Positions 1-16,529 are shown, numbered from the stretch's first letter. The stretch is 64,000 nt of DNA from Hoplostethus atlanticus (GCA_034670405.1 JAXDDX010000012.1:6079501-6143500), one strand, 5' to 3'. Program-made: numbers and translations. Notes: generated by a model not told the origin, from the sequence alone.

Positions 1-709
1 CCTCGTCATCCACATCTACGCTACATGTCTGTAACAAGTAAATTCATTAACAAAATAACGGAATGTGGTAAACTCAAAATCTGTGAAAATGTTGATCTGA
101 CCTTTGCGAACAACGGCACAAAGCTACAATCAGAGCAGGATCGTTTGCGATCCATTTGTAGTGTTGAGTTCCTGACTGATTAATACAGAGCCTCTGAGGA
201 GATGTTGGGTTGTGTGAAATGCTGTGTTGAACCATTTCTACACAGAGAAGGTTGGCAGTGTAGAGAGTCAGTAATTACAGTGCATGTCTACAAATAAAAA
301 ACAAAAAGTGACAAAGATTTTTACTGTTCATACAGTAACATACTGTATATTTCCACAAAGACACTAGATAAGGCTGGTGACTACATTACGTAAATAGTTA
401 ATTACTGAATACCTTTTTTGTATGATTTCAAAACTAGTGACACAGTATATAGATGTTGGTTTCTTTAATCAAACCTTAGAAAAAAACAACAAAACAAAGT
501 CAAATAAATCCTTTGTGTAGTACACAGCTTTCTTTGTTCCAGAGGAACAATATGGTAAACCTTTGCATTTGCTCAATGCAAGTGCACCAGTCTAGATTCA
601 GTCTTTTATGTTATTTTTTTTTACTTCCGTCTTCCCAATTCATCCTCAGTGGTCGTATCCTCATGCTTGCAGGTTTATGTGCCCCCGTGCGCGTTGCAAA
701 CAGCGCCCT
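1..709 (-). other. rdh10 3'UTR and downstream flank
   Basis: This AT-rich stretch follows the rdh10 stop codon on the minus strand. No AATAAA is seen on that strand; the variant signal ATTAAA is present at 464-469 (reads tttaat on plus), which would give a 3'UTR of about 250 bases. No other gene is recognised here. Confidence 0.5.
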
Positions 710-3700
710 CTAGATCCCATTCTTGGCCTCATTGTTGTTCATGGCCTCCTTCCTCTGAGCCAGGAAGGGGTACATACACTTATCAGCACCCAGGAACCGG
801 TACATGCACACAATGGCCTCGAAGGGCAGGATGCTGCGAAGACAGGAGAGAGATGAGATTAGCGACACAGGATACTTCTGAACAGCCCAATAAAAGTCTG
901 CAGAGCAAAAGAATATGGCTCAGGGAGGGAAGTGAGAAAAAAAGTGTGAGAAATGAGAGAAAAGGGGGTCAGAAATTCAGAGAAACTTGGACAAAACAAC
1001 AGGGATGTTAGCTCACCTTTTCATGAAGTTCACCATGTAGACGATGCGAGGCGTGCAGATCATAGGCTGGTCGGTGAGGATGGCCCTCATGGCCTGTTTC
1101 ACGCAGAACTCGGGCTTCAGGGGAGGCAGAAAGGCCTCGATCTCCTTCCTGATGAGAGGACATGATCATAGGTCAGTCAGTTACACGGCTAAAACTCAGT
1201 GCACAAGTACAGACACACTTGACGCAAATAGGTTTCCATGTTTGCTAGGGAGGCCAATTCATAAAGGGATCGTTCAGCAGTTTAAGTTTCAAGATGCTTT
1301 ACAGAGTAGGAAGTACAAATGGGGAAAAACTGTAATGCTGGACTTAGAAATTGGGAACCATGTCTGATCCGTGGACAGAGGGAGATTGTTCCAAGGTGCT
1401 GGAGGTCTATGAAGCAAAGAACAGGCACCTGCTGATTGGAACCATGTAACAGAGTGAGGACTATTATAATGGCAGAGAGGGGTGGGGGGTATCCCAGGTG
1501 CACCTGTTGGGAGAGGTTTTTCTCCTGGGAAAGTGGCCCTCATTGTTTGGACAACAGACTGACCGTGGCGCTCAGGGAGCTTTGTAATATCCAACAACAC
1601 ACCAACTGCTGCTTTGAAGTTCACATGGTGTTTGTGAGGCAATTTTATACGGTGAAAATTACAGATGAGGGTAAACTCATCCCAGGTGCAAGAAACCTTT
1701 AAAAAGAACTGCACACACACACACACACAATTATACTGGGCTGTGTGTATGGTAGCTAACCTTATCCTGCAGCCTTTGAACATCCCGGTGTCGACCAGGT
1801 AGGGGCACACCAGAGTCATGTTGATGCCGTCCTTCTCCGAGGCCTTCAGCTCGTGGCTCAGCGACTCGTGGAAGCCAATGGCACCGAACTTACTGGCGCA
1901 GTAATCCTGGGGGGGGAATAAAGAGAGAACAGGTTAGCCCTGTAAAACTCTGTCCGCACCCAGGGACAGAGCATTATCAAACACGCCCCGCGGGCACAGA
2001 GGTTTCTCCTCCCGTTAATGACACATCTACAAAACCCCGGCGAGCCCGTCCTCTGTTCTACGGTTTCATTAGCATTCTTCCCCCGTGCATCAGGAGACCG
2101 CTCGGCTTGGCGGCAAGGTTTTGATGTGGTTCGTTGCGGAAATAATGCAAAAAAAACAGCTTGGGCAAACACAGATGCACGTCGATAAACATGGGGTGGA
2201 TGAAGCGATTTGACTGCGCCCACATGACAGGCCAGGCGCTGCTGCCAGCTTAGGTTTTCCCCCCTTTTCCCTGAAATTAATGTGCAGCCCTGAGATCACA
2301 TTCAAGGCATTCCCGGGAAGCATAATAGGTCAACAAAAATTGACTACAATTCAGTCCCTTTGAAGGGAGGCTTAATCATTATGGATGAATGCTTGTACAA
2401 CAAAAGCAAAACGTGCAGCTATAAAAACAAAAAGGCAAATGGACTAGCGATCCCTGGAGACCTATTTGAGAATGACACCGTTCTCAGCCAAGGGGGATAA
2501 ACGAGAAGAACTGTGTACTTTAAAATATCAAAATAAAGCCTTCCAGGCGGGCTACCCAGTTACTCCCTCTATGGCTTATGGAGATAAACGACCACACTAC
2601 ACATTTTAACATGCATTAAAATAACACACAAAGAATCTGTACTGGGGGAGAGGAGAATTTAAAAAAAAAAAAAAAAAACACACTATAGGGAGGGAAACCA
2701 AAACCTAGTCCATTGGCCGCTGCTGTGACCTGAATACTGAGTGAGCCCCGAGTCGCTCACAAAGCGGTGATGAAGATGTCTCTGTCCCTTGGGGAGCTGT
2801 CAGTTCGTTCTGGCCCCAGGGGCCAGAGCCCAATAGGGGCCCCACACCCCCACTGCTGCAGATAGGGAGTCTATAAGAGGCTCCCCAACGCTCATCTGTG
2901 TCCCTTAATTTAACGGGTGGAGGGACAACGAGAGAGAGGGGGCCTAACCTCCCCCGGCTCAGTGTGCTAGCTGGCACAGTGAGGTCTTGTGAGAAAAGCA
3001 CTGGTCGGGATGGTGGGAACGATGGATGTGTGTGTGGGGTTGTGTATGATACTAACCTCCACTCCAGCTGTGCTGAATAAACCCAGGGAGCTGGCAACCG
3101 TCACAATGTGACCATGATTCAGCTCCAGCATCTTGGGGAGAAACGCCTTGGTGGTCTGGGGGACGGACAGAAGAGACAGAGGGGCAGGAAAAAAAAAAAG
3201 AGGAAGGTTAGTTCACTTGTGCAGTTTGTCTGTGCCAAAGCCCTTTGATCCTCTCTCTCGGTTTCTCCCTCTTCTCCATGGTGATGCAGAGAGAGGCCTC
3301 TGAATGGGAATTCATAACAGGCACTAAAAATCAGAGTGACCACTGGAGGTGTAGCATCGATGTGAAAAACATGGCCCTTTTAGGAAGCAATGTTTAATGT
3401 TTTTCTAAACAGTTTTTTTCTTTTGCCTTTATTGGACAGTTGATAGAGAGAGACAGGAAAGACTGGGGGAGAGAGAGAGGAGGGATTCAACCGCGGGATG
3501 TCGTGGTTACATGCCTTAGACCGCTGATCCACCAGGAAATGACCAAGTTCATCCCCTCTTAAGGCGGTTATTAATTGAACAAGTCTGTGTATGTTCTACT
3601 GTACAACTCTTCTTTTCCCACACAGATCTGGTACCCGGCGTTGGGCCTGGGTCTAAAGAGTTGCCGACAGCACCGATCATAGGCCTCCCTTCACTCAACG

Positions 3701-6700
3701 CTTCCCCACAACGCAATTCAGCCGCTCGTCTACCCACACAGCCTTGTGTCGCGGCCCGAGCGGCAGTCAATAGAACAATCCGCACACAGAGGAGAGCAGG
3801 GAGATGAAAGTGTTTCTGCCGGCTGATCCAATGAGAGTTAGCGAGGGGGTGAGAAGAGCAACACTGGGGGGGGAGGAGATTGAGAGAGGGGGCGAGTGGT
3901 TGCGGTTGATCCGTTCCTCAGTCTGCTGACGTCGGGGCTGCCCTGGACTCAGCATGGGCCGTTCAGCAGGTGTGACAAGCGACGGCAATGATAGGAACTG
4001 ACCAATCACTCTCCCCCTAGGAGGTCTACAAACATCCAGCAGGCCTTTTGTCGCCGGCGGTGCTAGAGCTATTCAAGTCAGATGTGCTCTGCCCCCCCCG
4101 ATTTCCCTTTGAATGTCCTTAGGGGAGGTTGAGGGTTGCATTAAACAAACAAATGAAACGCTGAGGGCAGTTTTATGTCGCAATGCTATCGAGTTTCTAC
4201 TCGATCTATGATGATAGGTTATTGGTTGGTATGTAAGCATTGCCAGAAAAGGCCCAAAATTATGATGATTTAACCTCCTTTGTAAACATTAGTTGGAGGG
4301 GAGCACAGCGCCAGAGAGCGCATGGTACCAGGTAGTACAGCTATGCAACCACAGGCAGAGGAGAGCCTCGTTAAAACTGTACTCAACAGTGTAACACAAC
4401 TCTGTCAGCCCTACTGACTTCTAGTGTAATCTCTGTGTGGGTTTACAGCTTGACAACCAGCACAGTTTCAGACATCTCCTCCTTGTCCTGCCACTAAGCA
4501 CTGAATCAATCCCAGGGTGGGAGAAGCCGATTTAAGGAACTGGCATGAGGAGAGGCCTATTCTATAGCCAGGTACAACTGATCTGACTCCGCTCCAAACA
4601 TCTGCACTTTTCCAGGACATTAAATTTCAAATTGCTGCAATATTCAACTCATCGAGTGATGGGGGCCCTACGAGGGGAGAGAGAGAGAATATGAGGCCTG
4701 GGCAATAGCTGAGAAAGGCCTATGTGAGCCAGCATTGCAGTGGGTGAGGGAGGGTGTTGCGTGCAAATGAAGCATTAACTTAAGATATGCCCATACCTGG
4801 CTTGAGCCAAGGCTAACCCAGCACACTCCCACAGCAACCTTCAGAGGGGAGGGAATGACTTGGTCTGGCACGGTACTCGATGACTAAGACCAACACTTAG
4901 ATACAATCGGACAATTTTGCTGACTGGTTTGAAACTAAGTGGACGCGATGGGAGAAAGGCTGGCTCCCTCAGCTGGAGGACGGGGGCTAAATGTGACCGA
5001 CTGTCCCGTCGCTCTCCCACCTTCCCCATGATGTCCTGCTTCTCATGGCGACGCTGGCATGTGGGTATGACCTCCGCTGACCTCTCAGACACAAAATGTG
5101 TGAAAGCAAACAGGGGCTCATGTCTTACATCAGAGCCACCGTAATTGGGTCTCAACGCTCCCCGTTCCGCTAAATTACCCGCCGACACAGCCGGGCCTCC
5201 TTGGCCCATGTGGGGGTGCCCTGCCCGCGGCGCCCCCTAATTGCTGCGTGCCCCCAGGGGCATTTGAGCCACACAAAGCTTCTTGCAGCTGGGGTGTCAG
5301 GCTGCATTAGTGCTAGCGCCTGACCAACAGGAATATGAACAAAATATTGGCCTTTTCGTAGGACCAGATGGCCATTTAATTGGGCTGACCTCTCCCCGGA
5401 TGAGAGAGAGAGAGCGAGAGTGAAGAAGAGAGAGAGGGGAGCGTTGATGCTTAAGTCCCCATGAAGAGCACTTGTCTGATCCCACTACTGATCATAGAAT
5501 TTGAGTGGGCTGGGTTTAGTAGCGGCCACAGAAACAGGCGAAGCGGCATATGAACCTTGAAGTGCCCCTCAGGGATGAGGGGTGGAAGTCTTAGATGGTC
5601 ATGTTGGCTGTGCAGCCTGGGATCACAACACCTCTGCTGTGGTCAAGTCTATACCCGCAAAACCCCCACTGGTTGTGCAGGTGCAACCCAAGTTACCTGT
5701 AATGCAACCACAGCAACGTGCCAGGGAGGCAGGGAAGCTTTGGCCAACATCATTTGCCACCAAAACTTCCAAACCTACTTAATATGTCAACTCAATTTCT
5801 GGAGACAGTGGAGCAATGACCGACGACAGACAAGATATTATTATTATTAACAAGCAAGAGCACATCAACTCAATTTTAGCTTCTTTACATTGGTTACCTG
5901 TTAGATTTTCTCACCACTATAATGATTAAAAACCAGAAGATCTAAATTGGTGTACGGCGAGGACTCATACTTTGCCATACCCAAGTGATACCCATGGAGC
6001 TTTGCACAGGGCTTTTTCCCAGAACCCCCAGACACATTATCAGGTAGACGCACAGGGCGATGCCTAACATGGGAGTAGCACCAGCTGACTCCAGCAAAGG
6101 GGTACAGGTGCACCAGGCCTGGGGAGGGGCCCATATAAAACCAGTCAAGTAGGACCCTTCTGCCTGGCTGCCTCCTTTCTCTGGCTACAGCAGGAATGCG
6201 GCCCGCGGAACTTGGCTCCTGTCGCCTGGCATCTCGTCAAGCTGATCCACAGACAAGAAACCAATTGTCAGATAAAGTGGGTCAGCAGCAGCTTGCCATT
6301 ACCCTCTCGCCTCGCCAGTGGATGGGACGGCAGTGCCTTCCTTCCTAGTTTCCTTCCTCTCCTCCTTTCCCCGCCATGTCATTCTCTGGGGGCGCTCTGT
6401 GCCGTCATGTCAATGCACAAGAGGCGTAGGAACTCAACAAGGAGGGAAACTGCTGTTAATTGTTCATGAAACACCTGTTGAGTAACTGGTTCAAGATGCG
6501 GAGAGGATTATTTCCTTTCATGTCCTTCTACTATACAAACAAACCCTAATCCAGTGGCGACACCGGCTGAAATGAGAACAACTCCCTGTCCCTGCAGAGG
6601 ATCATCAAGCTTCACCAATCTCCAGCTGAACGTATCAAAGCGCCATCAAGCAAATTAAATACGATGACCCCCTGCCTCATAAAAATCTAACGGGAGTCAG

Positions 6701-9700
6701 CGATGTGGTTGTGTGCCTGTGTGCCTGTGTGTGTGTGTGTGTGTGTGGCAGAGCCGGATGAACAGAGCTGGCCTCCGTGACTCCCATGCAGCTGCACCCA
6801 CTGCCTCCAAATCAGGCTGAGGGGAGTCGGAGGGGCCGGTGGAAGGAGGCTAGGAATAGTGTGGGGTCCGAGCTGGGCTGGCAGACACCCACTACGATAA
6901 CCAGCCACTTCCTGCTCATGATTCCAGTCCTGCTCCATTCCCACCATACTATCCAACAAAATGAAAACTTACATGAAATGAAAAAGAAACAAAAACAACC
7001 CTTTCCTTCTTGCCCTGCTCCATTTCCACTCATAGTGGTGCATTTTAGATGGAGGAGGAGAGCCGGGAACCTGCTGTCATGTTGCGGGGGGGGCAGATCT
7101 TACAGGAAATTACAATACAAGGCCAGGATTAGTGTAGGGAGGCATGGAGATTTGGGGGCCTGACATTGCTCATCTGATTATCAGCTGCAGAGGGCTCCCT
7201 GATTGGTCCTCGTTATTGCAGGACCACTGGATATTTTGCCAAATAAGTGATGCTAGACTAGCTGAATAAAGTAATTACATCTCAAGGAGAATGCACCCCA
7301 GGCTGTTTACATCCACTGTGGAAGCTATGAAAGGAACCGAGAGATGACAAGCTTAAGAAAGCAAAGCTAGGAATGACGGAGCAAGCAACAGTCCATGCCT
7401 CTGTAAATTAAAATGACACACAAGAACTGAACCGCTCTGATTTAATCCCCTGCTCTGGCAAACAGCCCTCAAGAAACAAAACTCCTCTTTTGTACTATCA
7501 GAATACTATAACAAAGCCTTAAAGCATGTACCTCTATAAACTGGGTCCAACCTCCACTTCAAACTTCGTATGACTAGGTTCTATCTAATCTGAGTCATAA
7601 ACCACAAATGGGCCATTTAAAAACCTGTTCAACCAGAGAAAAGAAGAAAAAAAAACGCTCAAAGCTTTCTGCAATGCACCACCTGCATGTAGTGAGCAAC
7701 CGTACCATGGTTGCATGTGTTTGTGCAAGAGGAAAACGGACAGGTCCCTGTTAGTCTAAGCTCTATTCACCCAGCTTGTGTCTTTAATGAACCACATCCT
7801 CCATTCTGGCTGTCGCCATTCATTAGGCCCTTCTTTCATCTGGCCCCCCCTTAAAGAAACCACGCTCTCCACAGAATAAGGGCGAACACAAGCACAGACC
7901 CCTAATGAGAATCCCAACTCTACCACCCAACCACTGGATCCTGACTCCAAATCTTGGATCCAAAAGAACGAGGACATGGCCAGCGGAGGAGTGCATGAAT
8001 AGTTGAATGGCGTGTCCATTAAGGAGGAAATACACAACCTGTCTGACTGACAACACGGGATTTTCAGGCTCAATTAAGGAGCTTCAAATCACCGTGGTCA
8101 CATTCCCAAGCCTTCTGAGCGACTCCACAGCAGGTCTCTTGACCAATTTGTGCACAATCGCCACACGCACGCCACAGCGGCGCTCCCAGCCAAGCAACGC
8201 AATCACCTCTCAATACTAGTTTACTAACGATTAAGAGAGAGGGCGGAAGAGGTCGAAGGGGCTCAAACACAAACACCGCTAAACAGTTTGCGCTTCTCAG
8301 TGGATTTCCAGTTGCCCAGGCTGGCTACTCTCTCTGTTTACACCCAGACGGCGAGCTCTTATAGCACCTGGCCTGTTCAACACTGCAGCTTGTCCTTATC
8401 TTACGCGCTACATATTCACACCAAGTTACTGGAAGGCCGGGAGGATGGAGCCAGAGCAAAATCAAAACAGAAAACAAAACACCACTTGTCACCGCTATGT
8501 CGGGATCCTGTTGAAGGCAGAGCCAGCCAATGTACAGAACCCCCCCCCGGCTTCCATCACTCATATTTGTGCAGCAGAGGAGAGGAGGAGGGCCGACATA
8601 CCATCGGGATCATCACTAATACAGATTGCCAAATAGCAGCAAACTCAGACATCAAACCAAACCCCATGACTCTCCTCTGGCAGCACAAAGCTAAGTGGAG
8701 CTGAAATCTGAAGATGCGAGGCAACTATTTATGGTAATACTTTCCCCACTCCTGACACACAGACAGACAGGCAGGCACACACACACACACCCTTAACTCT
8801 TGAGTTTGGCACACAGAGGGATGGGATTATGAATAGGCATGCAAGACAGAGTGGAAACATTCCTGTGAACCTGGCATCACAGTAAACAGTTGATAACATT
8901 GTGTTCATGGAAACTGAGGCAGATATCTAGTGGGACTGACAGTATCATATTGTAAACAGCATCCAAATACAACTCAAATTAGAGATCAAGCCCAGGTAGC
9001 TGAAATGAAAGAATTGTTATCCTCCCCTACTCCAGACACGACTACCCCACTAAGCTACATGCTTAAAACCCCAGGCTGCAACTCACCCAGAAGTGTGCAT
9101 GGCAGTTAACCACCATGGTGCGCTCAATCAGCTCGTCGGGGCACTCCAGGAGGTGATGGCCGGAGACAACGCCGGCGTTGTTGATCAGTATGTCGACCTC
9201 TCCCACCTCGCGGCGCACCTTCTCAGCCGTGGAATACACACTCTCACGCTTGCCCACATCACACACATAGGTGTAGACCTGGGGCTGGAATGGAGGGACC
9301 TCCTCTACCCCTCCAACAGGTCCTGCAGGGAAGCAGACATGGAAGCAGAGTGTTACAGGGGATCAATGAACAATGTTGGTTATCAGGCTGGACAGATGAT
9401 GCTGGTCGGTGTTATAGATTATAAAAATAACAATTAGTATAATTCATGAAATTCTGAAAACAGACACTTCAAAATGCTGGTAATCTTATTTGTTAGTCTA
9501 CACATTTGTATCATCATTGTGTGTAAAGCACCTCAAGCACTTTCAGCTATAATTTACACACCAGTGGAAATTCCTGAACTAGTCTTGACTGGGAGTTGTT
9601 CTATAAGGGAAGCTCTTACGGGACTGTAGTGATGCGTATCGCTGGACGTCACCACCATAGTAAAGGTATATTGTCAAGTCAAACATTTCTGATTATATAG

Positions 9701-10143
9701 CACTCTGCATTAAGATCATGTGTTAGTTTATAGTCTTAGGCAACACGTTCCCACTGCAGAGAGATCACAGAATGCGGACATCGGACGCAAATGTTTTTGC
9801 TGACCGTGAGTTAGAAAAATGTTGATAGCCAAATAGCTTCAGAGAAAGCCTACTTACCGTCTTTGGGCATGGGGGTGTCCAGTTCACGGTATATCTGCCG
9901 CACCATTTCTGCTGTCTCCTCGTTGCTTTGGCTGTTTATGTCCCATAACACCAGTACCGCTCGTCTCCGAGCGAACTCCTTGGCGAAGAGCCGCCCGAGG
10001 CCACTTCCAGCCCCGGTGATCACACACACCTGTCCCGCCACGCTCTTCTCCTTTGGCCGCACAACCCATTTAGCCCCGGCGGTTAGAAAAGCCCAGAGCA
10101 CCTTCAAAATGACCACGAAGAACTCCGCAATGATTATCATCAT
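710..10143 (-). CDS. rdh10: Retinol dehydrogenase 10 (short-chain dehydrogenase/reductase), six coding exons
   Basis: Coding exons on the minus strand are 10143-9858, 9322-9087, 3155-3057, 1906-1761, 1148-1017 and 833-710. Phases join cleanly and give 340 residues (339 if the second of two adjacent ATGs is used); human RDH10 is about 341. RDH10 oxidises all-trans-retinol to retinal, the first step of retinoic-acid synthesis, on ER and lipid-droplet membranes. Exon 1 encodes an N-terminal hydrophobic anchor and the NAD-binding ITGAGSGLG motif. Exon 2 has the NNAGVVSG motif and [10 protein letters not shown]. Exon 3 has VASSLGLFS with the catalytic serine region. Exon 4 has the catalytic YCASK. 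The last exon ends EAKNGI. All donors are GT; the exon 4 and exon 3 donors are GTTAGC/GTTAGT. It lies head-to-head with rpl7, as in human. I cannot tell an a from a b teleost paralogue. Confidence 0.96.
1907..3056 (-). other. rdh10 intron 3, non-coding
   Basis: This 1.15 kb intron lies between the VASS and YCASK exons and includes an A-run at about 2660-2678. No coding or RNA gene was recognised. The next intron (1149-1760) contains a short (CA)n at about 1711-1729 and is otherwise unremarkable. Confidence 0.6.
3410..3545 (-). mobile_element. Short tRNA-derived SINE, sense to rdh10
   Basis: Read on the minus strand, a tRNA-like head has a box-A-like TGGATCAGCGG and a box-B-like CGGTTGAATCCC. 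It is followed by a CT-rich body (CCTGTCTCTCTC) and a tail with AATAAAGGCAAAA. The same head-body-tail plan recurs at 54268-54395. This type is very common in teleost genomes. The exact family name is not assigned and no target-site duplication was defined. Confidence 0.65.
5861..5908 (+). mobile_element. Degraded non-LTR retrotransposon (LINE) reverse-transcriptase fragment
   Basis: The plus-strand frame reads [16 protein letters not shown]. This is the conserved ASLHWLPV block near the C-terminus of reverse transcriptases of L2/Rex-type teleost LINEs. Frame is lost soon after, although related sequence may continue to about 6010. It is a dead fragment inside an rdh10 intron. Confidence 0.65.
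6728..6746. repeat. (TG)n microsatellite
   Basis: A short perfect TG tract in rdh10 intron 2. Confidence 0.85.
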
Positions 10144-12660
10144 CTTGACCAAGATTTCAAAGCAAGAACAGGGCAATGGGCCAATTAAAATAAATGCGTA
10201 AAAAGCGCACCGAGTGTTTCCCTCGTGCAACCTGTTTGCAGATATAGCGGAGGGCTACACCGAAAAAGTTAAATACAGTATGCACTAAATCTATCTAAAT
10301 GCTGACAACGCAATGGCTGCCATGAAGCGGTATAAATCTGGAGCAGCTCACACACTAAACTAACAAAAAAGCGCACGCACGATCACAACCTATGAATGAA
10401 CCAAGGTCAAAATGTGACAAATCAAGATTGTTCGAGGCGCTGCTCAGTCAAGAGTCCACTTGTCACCCGTGCGCACAGTTTCAGTGAGTTATGAGCTGCT
10501 CCTGCTACTACGGACTGGGCCTCCCTTTTCCTCTGCTGCTGCTCCAATCATCTCAACCTCCACCACAGCTCACTCGCTATTTATTCAGTCCACCCATCAA
10601 CGCTGGACCCAATAGGACTGAGACTTGAGCGCCTGTCAGAAAGAAGCGGCAGGTCCGTAGACTACACTCAGAGGTGATGTAACCTAAGAGAGGATTTTAC
10701 TTAACGCCATTTATTCATTGGGAAAATCCAATATTCCATAGGGATAGGCAAAAGGCAGAACACGGATTGGATATTCCCTATTTAATAGAATCTATTGCTT
10801 TTTTTCACTTTGGAGTTTTATTTGTTATAAAGTTTTAAGAAGTTGCAGGTAATTTAGTCAAGGCTAAAATATAAATATAATTTAACGGCTTGCTTTAGTT
10901 TGTTAATAAGTGTGACCGTCAATTATAGACACACCAAAATGTCAGATCTAATCACTATGAAAAATGCCCTTTGATTAACAATGCCCTTGACCCAATCCTG
11001 TGTTTTAAATATTAAAACATCAAAATTAAAATAAACGAGTAAACCTAATTGATAGGCTATGCTCCCGATGGAGGAGGTGTGGTGTGTGTGTGTGTGTGTG
11101 TGTGTGCGTGTGTGCGTGTGAGAGTGGGATTTCAAATGGCCACATTCAGACCCAGGTCAATTTCTGTCGATGCACAGGGCTGGACCATTATATGGACCCA
11201 TAGCCATCATTTCCCCAAATTAGGAGTGTATAATTTAGATCCCCTAAACCATGTGAATTGATTTTCTGAGTTGAAAGGCCTAAAACATGCCATATCTGTT
11301 TATGGGCAATGATCAGTTAAGATCTATCCACTGTGGAAACTGAACTTGGTCCGATAAAGCACGCATCCAGACAGACCCGTACGAAGAAAACTATAGTAAT
11401 ACTATAGTATATTTTAGAGTGCACAAGCGCCATGCAAATATCTAGACAAATATCACAACAAAACTTTAAAAAAGCACGCAGTTGGTAGCAACACAACACA
11501 ACTAGACCACGGACAATCCTATAGTTATACCATATGCGAGAATACCAAACATGATGATAAGGTCAATATAAACTCACCACTGACACACTATAAAACTAGA
11601 GGGACGTCATATTGGTAGCATAGAGGATGAACCACGACGAGGTTAACATAAACACGCTATTGAGTACCACAGACACACTAAACGTCGCTATAGAAATATT
11701 AGAGGAATATCAGAGGGATGTTTCGTCAGCTGAGTCTGAACGGGCCCCGGGATGAGTGAAGCTATCAGAATAAGGGGAGCCGCATGACCAATCTGTTCAC
11801 TTTTTAATCATAGTTTAAAGTGATATACACAGTAGGTCTACATCGTCACATTACGTTCATCACGATAATTTTGATTAAATGCTAAATTAAATGTCAGTAG
11901 TGTCTGTAATAAATGTTAGACAGAACTATTTTTGGTATCTTTACAGTTACTTTAATGTACTCTATATTATAAGATAGCTCTATTATTTTCATGATCTGAA
12001 TCTGGATGCCCGTGTGTTACAACCTGACGTCGACCAGGTGGATTTTCTTTTTTCCGTTGTGCTTTATGCAATGGAATGGTTTTGTAAGGGAAACTTCCTC
12101 CCAACTGGGGATACCCTGAACTGTAAAATGAAGCGTGAACTCCCTCTGCCGGTCAGCTAGTGCATAACTATCACCTGTGGCATGGCTTTACCATAATAAT
12201 GATAGGCACTGGTGAGAGAATTATCTAAACAGAGACGCCTCGTAAACAATATTTAACCACCCTTTCTTTGGTAATTGTTTCTTATATTTTCCTCACAGAA
12301 CTGCCAATAAAATTCAGGGTTCAGGGGTGGTTGAATAACAATTTAAAAGCTCCCAACAAGCTCCCAACAAGTTGTAGTTAATCATGAAATAACTTCCACT
12401 TGCCTTACCAAAATCGATTTTGAGGAGAGCCCTCTGAATCCAATGTCCACCCAACCACCAATCTTTAAATTCGCTCTATCTCTCTCTCTCTCTCTCGCTC
12501 TCATACACACTCATCTATCACCTTCTAATTTTTTTTTTTACACGAACAGAATAATTTTCACTCTCGGGTTCAGTATTTCTCGGTTGAAACGGGCAACTCA
12601 GGCAGCTCAAAAGGCAGCCCTTGGGGTCCTAAACGTTTTAACACGCACATGCGCATGGGA
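10144..12660. promoter_or_regulatory. Head-to-head promoter interval between rdh10 and rpl7
   Basis: This 2.5 kb interval separates the two divergent start codons and must hold both promoters and 5'UTRs. It contains a (TG)n tract at about 11082-11120, an NR5A-type CCAAGGTCA at 10401-10409 on the rdh10 side, and a (TC)n tract at about 12478-12498. The arrangement is conserved with human RPL7-RDH10. No coding exon is seen. The individual motifs are low-specificity matches. Confidence 0.5.
11082..11120. repeat. (TG)n microsatellite, interrupted
   Basis: Mostly perfect TG dinucleotides with CG interruptions, in the rdh10-rpl7 interval. Confidence 0.85.
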
Positions 12661-12675
12661 AAATTCCTCTTTCTC
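12644..12675 (+). promoter_or_regulatory. rpl7 core promoter: NRF1-like site and 5'TOP tract
   Basis: CGCACATGCGCA at 12644-12655 resembles an NRF1 site with one mismatch. CCTCTTTCTC at 12666-12675 is a pyrimidine tract of the terminal oligopyrimidine (5'TOP) kind that begins ribosomal-protein mRNAs. The initiator ATG follows at 12686, so the 5'UTR would be only about 20 bases, as usual for this gene class. Confidence 0.55.
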
Positions 12676-12685
12676 GGTGGACACA

Positions 12686-15754
<3,069 letters not shown>

Positions 15755-15759
15755 AATGA

Positions 15760-16481
15760 GTGAGTTGTAGGAACAGTTGTATCCTATAAAAGTCCATGCT
15801 TTTTCAGGGATCAGAACGGTGCCATCAACTGATAAATGGCACTGATAAAATAGTGCACAATTGTGTGAGCAATTGAATTCATTGTGACGTAAAAGGTAAA
15901 CCTGATCTTGCATTTGCAGTCCTTACAAGAGAAACTTGAATAGACCTGAAAACTTTGGTCCAATGATGGCTCGTTAGATGTGGTTGATGATGCTCAATCT
16001 TTTTTCCCCATCTTATCGACTATGGTGAAAACTACCTGAAAATAAGCCAAACGTGACTGAAACCACATCTTTGCCATTGAATTTCACAATCGTTAATAAG
16101 AGATGCTTTATTTTGAGAGGTGGTCAGAGGAACAGTGGACATGTAATGAGTTCATGCAGCTTTAACTTACTCATGCAACAATATATTAAACTGAAGGGCA
16201 GATTTGATACTTGTGGAATGTAACAGGGTGAATTTAGATCAAAGGGTTTGAAGATGTGCTACTAGTGTTGGGTAAAAAGCCAAACTTATCTAAGCTCTCT
16301 TCATAGTTCGTATAACCTCAAAACCTGTGGCAGTAATAATGTCAAATTCTGTCTTAAACCTACTCAAGATTTTTCTATTAAACAAAAAAACAACTTGGAT
16401 TGATTTAATCAGTTTTAAGTTGCTTATTGCCTTTGTGTCACAACTTGGACTATATTTAACAAGATATGTTTTCTGTTTCAG
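15760..16481 (+). other. rpl7 3'UTR intron
   Basis: The donor GTGAGT begins five bases after the TAA. The acceptor TTTTCTGTTTCAG ends at 16481. It is followed by a short last exon with AATAAA at 16505-16510. The exon junction is too close to the stop to be expected to trigger nonsense-mediated decay. It holds snoRNA candidate 4. Confidence 0.65.
15978..16068 (+). ncRNA. Box C/D-like snoRNA candidate, copy 4 (rpl7 3'UTR intron)
   Basis: An 8-bp terminal stem, TGATGATGC over box C, the same central block, internal CTGA and terminal CTGA. It lies downstream of the rpl7 stop, inside the intron 15760-16481 predicted within the 3'UTR, so it would be released by splicing like its sister copies. Confidence 0.72.
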
Positions 16482-16504
16482 GTTTTCACGGGATTCAAGT
16501 GTAC

Positions 16505-16510
16505 AATAAA
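16505..16510 (+). terminator. rpl7 polyadenylation signal
   Basis: AATAAA in the predicted last exon, followed by an A-rich and then a GT-rich stretch. Confidence 0.7.
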
Positions 16511-16529
16511 AACACAAAAAAAACATTGG

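Larger units (their letters stand above)
3156..9086 (-). other. rdh10 intron 2 (about 5.9 kb), non-coding
   Basis: This is the largest rdh10 intron, between the NNAG exon and the VASS exon. It holds a short SINE (3410-3545), a degraded LINE fragment (near 5861-5908), a (TG)n tract (about 6728-6746) and an (AC)n tract (about 8777-8790). The part at 5140-5300 is non-repetitive and contains several TAATT cores. No coding exon was found; the open frames present are short and unrelated to known families. Confidence 0.7.

Noticed and set aside
10401..10425. Retinoic-acid response element near the rdh10 promoter
   Set aside because: There is one AGGTCA half-site, but the following bases do not form a proper DR5 or DR2.
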